DNA from: Herbaspirillum sp. RV1423
GTDB taxonomy: Bacteria; Pseudomonadota; Gammaproteobacteria; Burkholderiales; Burkholderiaceae_D
Direction of reading: 5' to 3'
NCBI RefSeq assembly: GCF_000577615.1
Contig: NZ_CBXX010000014.1
Coordinates: forward strand, 55,530 to 119,529
DNA length: 64,000 bases
Made by a program: the position numbers and the translations under genes. This document shows positions 56,917-64,000 of this stretch, in pieces. Numbering within the stretch: the first letter of the stretch is position 1; each line of letters starts with the position of its first letter. Under the pieces are notes generated by a model that did not search any database, had not been told where the DNA came from, and saw only the letters and a list, made by a program, of their open reading frames with translations.

Positions 56917-57702
56917 ATGAGCGACGCTTTCGTCGATTTCCGCCGCGTCTTCCTGTCCTACGACGGCTCCGACGAATTTGCGATCGAAGACATCTCCCTG
57001 CAGACGAAGCAGGGAGAATTCATCGCCATAGTCGGTCCGTCCGGCTGCGGCAAGTCGACCTTCATGAAGCTGGCGACCGGCCTGAAGCGTCCCACGCGCG
57101 GCAGCGTGGCCATCGCCGGGGCCGACGTTACCGGTCCGCTCAAGTTCGTCGGCATGGCTTTCCAGGCGCCGACCTTGCTGCCGTGGCGCACCACGCTCGA
57201 CAACGTGCTGCTGCCTCTTGAAATCGTCGAGCCCTATCGCCGCGAGATCAAAAAAAACAAGGCGCAATATGTCGAGCGTGCGCTAAAGCTGCTGAAGACC
57301 GTCGGCCTCGACGGCTACGCCGACAGATTTCCGTGGCAACTGTCGGGCGGCATGCAGCAGCGCGCCTCGATCTGCCGCGCGCTGATCCATGAACCCAAGA
57401 TGCTGCTGCTGGACGAACCGTTCGGCGCGCTCGACGCCTTCACGCGCGAAGAACTTTGGTGCGTGCTGCGCGACCTGTGGACCGAGCGCCGGTTCAACGT
57501 CATCCTGGTCACGCACGACCTGCGCGAAGCGGCTTTCCTGGCCGACACCATCTATGTGATGAGCAAGCGCCCAGGTCGCATCGTGGCGCGCAAGGAGAAT
57601 CCGTTGCCGCGTCCGCGCGAGCTGGAACTGACTTACACCGATCCGTTCAACGCCCTGGTGCACGAGCTGCGCGAGCATATCGGCCGCGTGCGCAACACCT
57701 GA
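56917..57702 (+). CDS. NMT1-type ABC transporter ATP-binding protein
   Basis: 261 aa from the ATG at 56917; a TTG 18 nt earlier is in frame but less likely. Walker A GPSGCGKST, signature LSGGMQQRASICRAL, Walker B MLLLDEPFGALDAFTRE and the His switch in VTHDLREA. Normal length for a TauB/SsuB-like subunit. Confidence 0.94.
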   Translation: MSDAFVDFRRVFLSYDGSDEFAIEDISLQTKQGEFIAIVGPSGCGKSTFMKLATGLKRPTRGSVAIAGADVTGPLKFVGMAFQAPTLLPWRTTLDNVLLPLEIVEPYRREIKKNKAQYVERALKLLKTVGLDGYADRFPWQLSGGMQQRASICRALIHEPKMLLLDEPFGALDAFTREELWCVLRDLWTERRFNVILVTHDLREAAFLADTIYVMSKRPGRIVARKENPLPRPRELELTYTDPFNALVHELREHIGRVRNT

Positions 57703-57725
57703 GAAATACCCGAGCGGAGACGAAC

Positions 57726-58505
57726 ATGAAAAAACCTTCCCATCTGAACAAAGCCGCGAAGACCTTGGCGCCCTGGCTGCTGCTGATCGCCATCCTGGTA
57801 ATCTGGCAATTCATCTGCAGCGTGCTGGAAGTGTCCGAGTTCATCTTCCCGGCCCCGATGGCGATCATCGAAGCCATGATCGAATTCGCCGGGCCGATCG
57901 CGCACCACGCGCTCTCCACCTTCTGGGTCACCATGGTGGGTTTCGCCATCGCCGTGGCGGTGGGCGTGTCGCTGGGCGTCCTGATCGGCTCGTCGCCGAT
58001 GCTGTACGCCGCCGCGTATCCGCTGATGACAGCCTTCAACGCATTGCCCAAGGCCGCCTTCGTGCCGGTGCTGGTGGTGTGGTTCGGCATCGGCGCCGGT
58101 CCGGCGATCCTGACGGCGTTTCTGATCTCGTTCTTCCCGATCATGGTCAACATCGCCACCGGCCTGGCGACGCTGGAGCCGGAACTGGAAGACGTCTTGC
58201 GCGTGCTCGGCGCGAAACGCCTGGACATCCTGCTCAAGGTCGGCCTGCCGCGCTCGCTGCCGTATTTCTTTGCCTCGCTGAAAGTCGCCATCACGCTGGC
58301 CTTCGTCGGTTCGACCGTGTCCGAGATGAATGCCTCCAACGAAGGTATCGGCTATCTGCTGGTGTCGGCCGGCTCGTCGATGAAGATGCCGCTGGCGTTC
58401 GCCGGCCTGGTGGTGATCGGCGCAATGGCCATGGCCATGTACGAACTGTTCGCGGTGATCGAAAAACGCACGACGCGCTGGGCCCACCGGGGCGGCAACA
58501 AATGA
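57726..58505 (+). CDS. NMT1-type ABC transporter permease
   Basis: 259 aa from the ATG at 57726 with CGGAGA upstream; about six TM helices. The EAA loop is DVLRVLGAKRLDILLKVGLPRSLPYF. Begins 23 bp after the ATPase gene. Closes the operon; a palindromic operator follows at 58527 for the next one. Confidence 0.94.
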   Translation: MKKPSHLNKAAKTLAPWLLLIAILVIWQFICSVLEVSEFIFPAPMAIIEAMIEFAGPIAHHALSTFWVTMVGFAIAVAVGVSLGVLIGSSPMLYAAAYPLMTAFNALPKAAFVPVLVVWFGIGAGPAILTAFLISFFPIMVNIATGLATLEPELEDVLRVLGAKRLDILLKVGLPRSLPYFFASLKVAITLAFVGSTVSEMNASNEGIGYLLVSAGSSMKMPLAFAGLVVIGAMAMAMYELFAVIEKRTTRWAHRGGNK

Positions 58506-58526
58506 AGTATTTTTTGGACTTTTACG

Positions 58527-58538
58527 ATTGTCGACAAT
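58527..58538. promoter_or_regulatory. Palindromic operator ATTGTCGACAAT (site D)
   Basis: Identical to site A. It ends 80 bp before the GTG of the nucleoside transporter ATPase, in the same geometry as sites A and B. Confidence 0.8.
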
Positions 58539-58618
58539 TTGGCTATGGTAAATTCCGCTGAACATTTGAATAACCTGGAAGCGGCGTCGCGCCGCACGCT
58601 TTCTGCAAGGGGAAATCC

Positions 58619-60176
<1,558 letters not shown>

Positions 60177-60184
<8 letters not shown>

Positions 60185-61277
60185 CCCGGTTTTCACGTCC
60201 TTGCCGTTCCGCCTGGAGCTGCGCGGCACGCCGTCGCGCCGCATGACCTATCTGTCGCCGGTGATTGCCATCATTCTGACCCTGCTCCTCGGCGCGCTGC
60301 TGTTCATGGCGCTGGGCAAGGATCCGATTGCGGGACTCAAGGTATTCCTGGTCGATCCGTTCAGCAGCAGGCGCGCCATCAGCGAATTGCTGCTCAAATC
60401 GATTCCGCTGATCCTGTGTGCGCTCGGGTTGGCCGTGTGCTTCCGCGCCAGCATCTGGAACATCGGCGCTGAGGGCCAGTTCACCGTCGGCGCCTTGTGC
60501 GCGGGCGCGATGCTGGTGTGGATCGATGTGCCGGATCATGCCATCCCGGGCGGCGCCGGACTGATCCTGATGATCCTGGCCGGCGTGGTCGGCGGCGCGT
60601 TCTGGGCCGGCATCACGGCGCTCTTGCGCGACAAGTTCAACGCCAACGAAATCCTGGTGTCGCTGATGCTGACCTATGTCGCGCAACTGCTGCTGATGTA
60701 TGCCGTCAACGGTCCGCTCAAGGATCCCAACGGCATGAACTTCCCGCAGTCGAAGGTGTTCTCGAGCGAGTTCATGCTGCCGATGCTGATGAGCGGCACG
60801 CGCCTGCACATCGGTTTCGCCGTCACCATCATCGCGGCGATCGTCATGGCGGTGTTCATGATGCGCAGCTTCCGCGGCTTTTCGCTGATGGTCGGCGGCG
60901 TGGCGCCGCATGCGGCGCGCTATGCCGGTTTCTCCAGCCGCAACGCCTTGTGGATGTCGCTGCTGATCTCGGGCGGTTTCGCTGGCCTGGCGGGCGCGTT
61001 TGAAATCGCCGGGCCGATCGGCCAGTTGTTGCCGTCAGTGTCGCCGGGCTACGGCTTCGCCGCGATCATCGTCGCCTTCATCGGACGCCTGCATCCGATC
61101 GGCGCGGTATTCGGCGGACTGATCATGTCGCTGCTGTACCTGGGCGGCGAGCTGGCGCAATCGCGCCTCGGCCTGCCGTCGGCGATCACCGGCGTGTTCC
61201 AGGGCATGCTGCTGTTCCTGCTGCTGGCCTGCGACACGCTGATCGATTATCGCCTGCGCTGGAAAAAACAAGGATGA
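60177..61277 (+). CDS. BMP-type ABC transporter permease 1
   Basis: 366 aa from the ATG at 60177 (GGAGG upstream), overlapping the ATPase end by 8 nt. About nine TM helices. BPD_transp_2 features: FRASIWNIGAEGQFTVGAL, then FNANEILVSLMLTYVAQLL, and the late GLAGAFEIAGPIGQLLPSVSPGYGF. Confidence 0.93.
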
Positions 61278-61394
61278 GAGCGACTAACAAAACGCCGCTG
61301 GCGGTGTTGCTTCTCCTAGCCGTACTTTCGTACTGTCTTCGTCGGCGCGCCTTGCCATCGACGTTTTGTCAGCCGCTCTAAAGGAACACACGAC

Positions 61395-62315
61395 ATGGAC
61401 CAACTCGCTCCTCTCATCGCGGCCTCGATCAATGCCGGTACGCCCTTGCTGCTGGCCGCCATCGGCCTGCTGATCAACGAACGCGCCGGCGTGCTCAACC
61501 TGGGCGCGGAAGGCATGATGCTGGTCGCGGCGATCGCCGGTTTTGCGGTCGGCTACACCACCAGGAGTCCGCTGCTGGGCTTCGCCGCGGGTGCTGTCTG
61601 CGGCATGCTGATGGCGACGCTGTTTTCGTGGCTGGCGCTGGTGCTGGCAACCAACCAGGTCGCCACCGGATTGGCGTTGTCGATTTTCGGCACGGGCTTG
61701 TCGGCCTTCATCGGCCAGCGTTTCGTCGGCCTGGCATTGCCTGCGCAAAGCGCCGGTATTCCCGGCCTCAACGGCATTCCTTTCGTCGGTCCGGCGTTTT
61801 TCAACCAGCACTGGATGAGTTATCTGGCGCTGCTGCTGTGCGCGGCGATCGGGTGGTTCCTGTACCGCACGCGCGCCGGCCTGATCCTGCGCGCGGTCGG
61901 CGAGTCGCCGGAGTCGGCCCATGCGCTGGGCTATTCGGTGCGCGGCATCCGCTTCGTCGCGCTGCTCTTCGGCGGCGCCTGCTGCGGCCTGGCCGGCGCT
62001 TATCTGTCGCTGGTCTATACGCCGATGTGGGTCGAAGGCCTGGTATCCGGGCGCGGCTGGATCGCGCTGGCGCTGACGGCATTTGCGACATGGCGTCCGG
62101 CACGCGTCTTACTGGGCTCCCTGCTGTTCGGCGGCGTGACTATCTTGCAGTTTTACCTGCAGGGCATCGGCGTGACGGTTCCGTCGCAGATCCTGTCGAT
62201 GCTGCCGTATGTGGCGACCATCGTGGTGCTGGCGCTGATCTCGCGCAACCCCGACTGGATCCGCCTGAACATGCCGGCCTCGCTGGGCAAACCGTTCCGT
62301 CCGGGGGCATCGTGA
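61395..62315 (+). CDS. BMP-type ABC transporter permease 2
   Basis: 306 aa. Opening ASINAGTPLLLAAIGLLINERAGVLNLGAEGMMLV is the standard start of the shorter permease. About eight TM helices. A 117-bp gap separates it from permease 1; the gap holds imperfect dyads but no gene. Confidence 0.93.
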   Translation: MDQLAPLIAASINAGTPLLLAAIGLLINERAGVLNLGAEGMMLVAAIAGFAVGYTTRSPLLGFAAGAVCGMLMATLFSWLALVLATNQVATGLALSIFGTGLSAFIGQRFVGLALPAQSAGIPGLNGIPFVGPAFFNQHWMSYLALLLCAAIGWFLYRTRAGLILRAVGESPESAHALGYSVRGIRFVALLFGGACCGLAGAYLSLVYTPMWVEGLVSGRGWIALALTAFATWRPARVLLGSLLFGGVTILQFYLQGIGVTVPSQILSMLPYVATIVVLALISRNPDWIRLNMPASLGKPFRPGAS

Positions 62316-62382
62316 TTTTTTGCAGCCGCTTGTATCGTTCTTAATTTTTGCAAGTCCATCAACAACGCTTAGGGAGAAACAC

Positions 62383-63522
62383 ATGAAAATTTCGCGCAGA
62401 GCCTCGATTGCGATGCTCGCCACGCTGGCAGCCGCCGCACTGATCGGCTGCGGCAAAAAAGAAGAACCGGCTCCCGCGCCCGCCCCTGCGGCGGCTGCGC
62501 CGGCGCCTGCACCGGCTGAGCCGCTGAAGGTCGCCTTCGTCTATATCGGACCGGTCGGCGACGCCGGCTGGACCTTCGCGCACGACAAGGGCCGCAAGGC
62601 GGTCGAAGCCAAGTTCGGCGACAAGGTCAAGACCACCTTCGTCGAAAACGTCCCCGAATCGGCCGCCGACGCCGAACGCGTGATGCGCCAACTGGCCACC
62701 GACGGCAACAAGCTGATCTTCGGCACCACCTTCGGCTACATGGAAGCGATGCTGAAGGTCGCCAAGGAATTCCCGGACGTCAAGTTCGAACACGCCACCG
62801 GCTTCAAGACCGCCGACAACCTGGCGCAATACGACGTGCGCACGTATGAAGGCGCTTACCTGGCGGGCGTGGTCGCCGGCAAGATGAGCAAGTCCGGCAA
62901 GCTGGGCGTGGTCGCTTCGGTGCCGATTCCTGAAGTGGTGCGCAACATCGACGCCTTCACCATGGGCGCGCGTTCGATCAATCCGAAGGCGACCACCCGC
63001 GTGGTCTGGGTCAACAAGTGGTTCGATCCGGGCAAGGAACGTGAAGCCGCCACCACGCTGATCGGCCAGGGCGTCGACGTGCTGATGCAAAACACCGACT
63101 CCGCCGCCGTGGTGCAGACCGCGCAGGAAAAAGGCGTCTATGCATTCGGCTGGGACAGCGACATGACCAGCTTCGGTCCGAAGGCGCATCTGGCCGCATC
63201 GATGATCAACTGGGGCGTGTATTACACGGCGCGCGTGCAGGCTGTGCTGGACGGCAGTTGGAAGAGTTCCACCACCTGGATCGGCCTGAAGGAAAACGGC
63301 ATCGACCTGGGCGGCTTCAATCCTGATCTGCCGGCCGACGTCAAGGCGCTGGTCGAAGAACGCAAGAAGGGCATCGCCGACGGTTCCGCGCCGATCTGGA
63401 AGGGTCCGATCAAGGACAACACCGGCAAGGAACAAGTCGCCAAGGATGCGGTTGCCGATGACGGCTTCCTGCATGGCATCAAGTTCTACGTCGAAGGCGT
63501 GGACGGCAAGGTGCCGGGTTAA
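62383..63522 (+). CDS. BMP family nucleoside-binding lipoprotein
   Basis: 379 aa from the ATG at 62383, AGGGAGAAAC upstream. Lipoprotein signal with LIGC (Cys near residue 24), then an Ala/Pro-rich flexible linker (about 30-48), then the BMP/PnrA domain: VAFVYIGPVGDAGWTFAHDKG, YEGAYLAGVVAGKMSKSGKLG, DVLMQNTDSAAVVQ, YAFGWDSDMTSFGP. Receptor of the preceding ATPase and two permeases. Last gene of the operon. Confidence 0.94.
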   Translation: MKISRRASIAMLATLAAAALIGCGKKEEPAPAPAPAAAAPAPAPAEPLKVAFVYIGPVGDAGWTFAHDKGRKAVEAKFGDKVKTTFVENVPESAADAERVMRQLATDGNKLIFGTTFGYMEAMLKVAKEFPDVKFEHATGFKTADNLAQYDVRTYEGAYLAGVVAGKMSKSGKLGVVASVPIPEVVRNIDAFTMGARSINPKATTRVVWVNKWFDPGKEREAATTLIGQGVDVLMQNTDSAAVVQTAQEKGVYAFGWDSDMTSFGPKAHLAASMINWGVYYTARVQAVLDGSWKSSTTWIGLKENGIDLGGFNPDLPADVKALVEERKKGIADGSAPIWKGPIKDNTGKEQVAKDAVADDGFLHGIKFYVEGVDGKVPG

Positions 63523-63901
63523 GTATCAAGAACCGCGAGCTCGCCGTGTGATGGCTGGCTCGCGGAACTGACAGCACAACAGACCATCAGGCAATTCCAG
63601 TTATTCATCTCCTTCCCGTTGTCGCCCGTATTTAGCGACACGACAAAATTCACCTCCATTGACGGCGTCCAGAAAATGGATGCGTTGTTGCCCCCTCGAA
63701 GCAACGCACCACCTGTCCACCTGTGTGCCCGCCTCACATACGTATCACTTCCCCTTGTGAAAAACAACGATTAAGAAATCAATAAAATTTGATTTTTTAG
63801 GAATTATTCAAATTACATTCTTTTTGCATTCTTTGTTTATTCACAGTTAAACCAAACCTCATTAGCATGGCGAGCACTCCCTCTCGTAAAGGACACTCGC
63901 C
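63523..63901. other. Intergenic region before the last gene
   Basis: 379 bp. A hairpin CCGCGAGC/GCTCGCGG (63533-63568) without a T-run follows the BMP gene. The stretch 63770-63850 is very AT-rich and looks like a strong upstream promoter region for the gene at 63902. No gene seen in it. Confidence 0.55.
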
Positions 63902-64000
63902 ATGCCCGATCTATTCAATCCCTCCCGCCTTGCAGCGCATCTCAAGACCCTCACCGGCCAGCAGCAATACCATGTGATCGTTCCCGGCACCGCCTCTGCG
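63902..64000 (+). CDS. Partial CDS cut by the window end
   Basis: 33 codons without a stop, ATG at 63902, preceded by AAAGGACA eight bases upstream. Predicted start MPDLFNPSRLAAHLKTL, then QQYHVIVPG. Too short to assign. The shape (short helix, then a strand beginning with YHVIVPG) would fit a VgrG-type T6SS spike protein, but that is weak. The AT-rich leader sets it apart from the purine operons. Confidence 0.45.
   Translation, partial: MPDLFNPSRLAAHLKTLTGQQQYHVIVPGTASA

Overview
The window reads as chromosomal DNA of a betaproteobacterium, most likely Oxalobacteraceae (Herbaspirillum-like). That is an inference from the GC-rich codon use, a PhaM-type PHB granule protein, DUF3108 pairs, pilMNOPQ placed divergently from PBP1A, a four-gene threonate/erythronate pathway of the Ralstonia type, and REP-like intergenic palindromes. 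There is no rRNA and no CRISPR array; one tRNA (Phe) is present.

Layout. 1-4.0 kb: a minus-strand ABC importer with two tandem paralogous binding proteins. 4.2-13.1 kb: a DUF2946/PCu(A)C copper pair, the heptose-phosphate adenylyltransferase RfaE2, a ferritin-like protein, PhaM, two DUF3108 proteins, QueC and PBP1A. 13.4-23.7 kb: the type IV pilus operon pilMNOPQ, an in-frame AroK-AroB fusion, dGTPase, an orphan binding protein and a DUF5610 protein. 23.8-29.1 kb: Tex, Pth, a DsbC-like isomerase and a UbiH-type hydroxylase.

29.2-34.5 kb: tRNA-Phe followed by a small, visibly AT-richer integrated element. It is bounded by the tRNA 3' end and a degenerate second copy of it (29262-29309 and 34404-34451). 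It carries a SLATT-like two-TM protein, a 35-aa proline-rich peptide, a tyrosine integrase, a divergent control region, and a two-gene module of an unknown protein plus an XRE-ImmA/IrrE protease. Immediately beyond the second att copy lie more accessory genes: a trypsin-like protease, a DUF2726 nuclease-fold protein, an unknown protein and a 50-aa zinc-ribbon protein.

37.2-47.1 kb: the L-threonate/D-erythronate catabolic operon (otnI, otnC, otnK, ltnD) with its GntR regulator, a 5'-nucleotidase, and a GntR-linked polar amino acid ABC transporter.

47.9-63.5 kb: a purine-use region with adenine deaminase, an M20 hydrolase, a GntR/FCD regulator, PuuE allantoinase, PuuD urate hydroxylase, a Tsx-like outer-membrane channel, an NMT1-type ABC transporter and a BMP-type (nucleoside) ABC transporter. 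A palindrome, ATTGTCGACAAT and near copies, recurs in front of these units. It lies 79-83 bp before three separate start codons, which suggests one GntR-controlled purine regulon. This is the strongest undescribed-looking signal I found. The window ends 33 codons into an unidentified gene.
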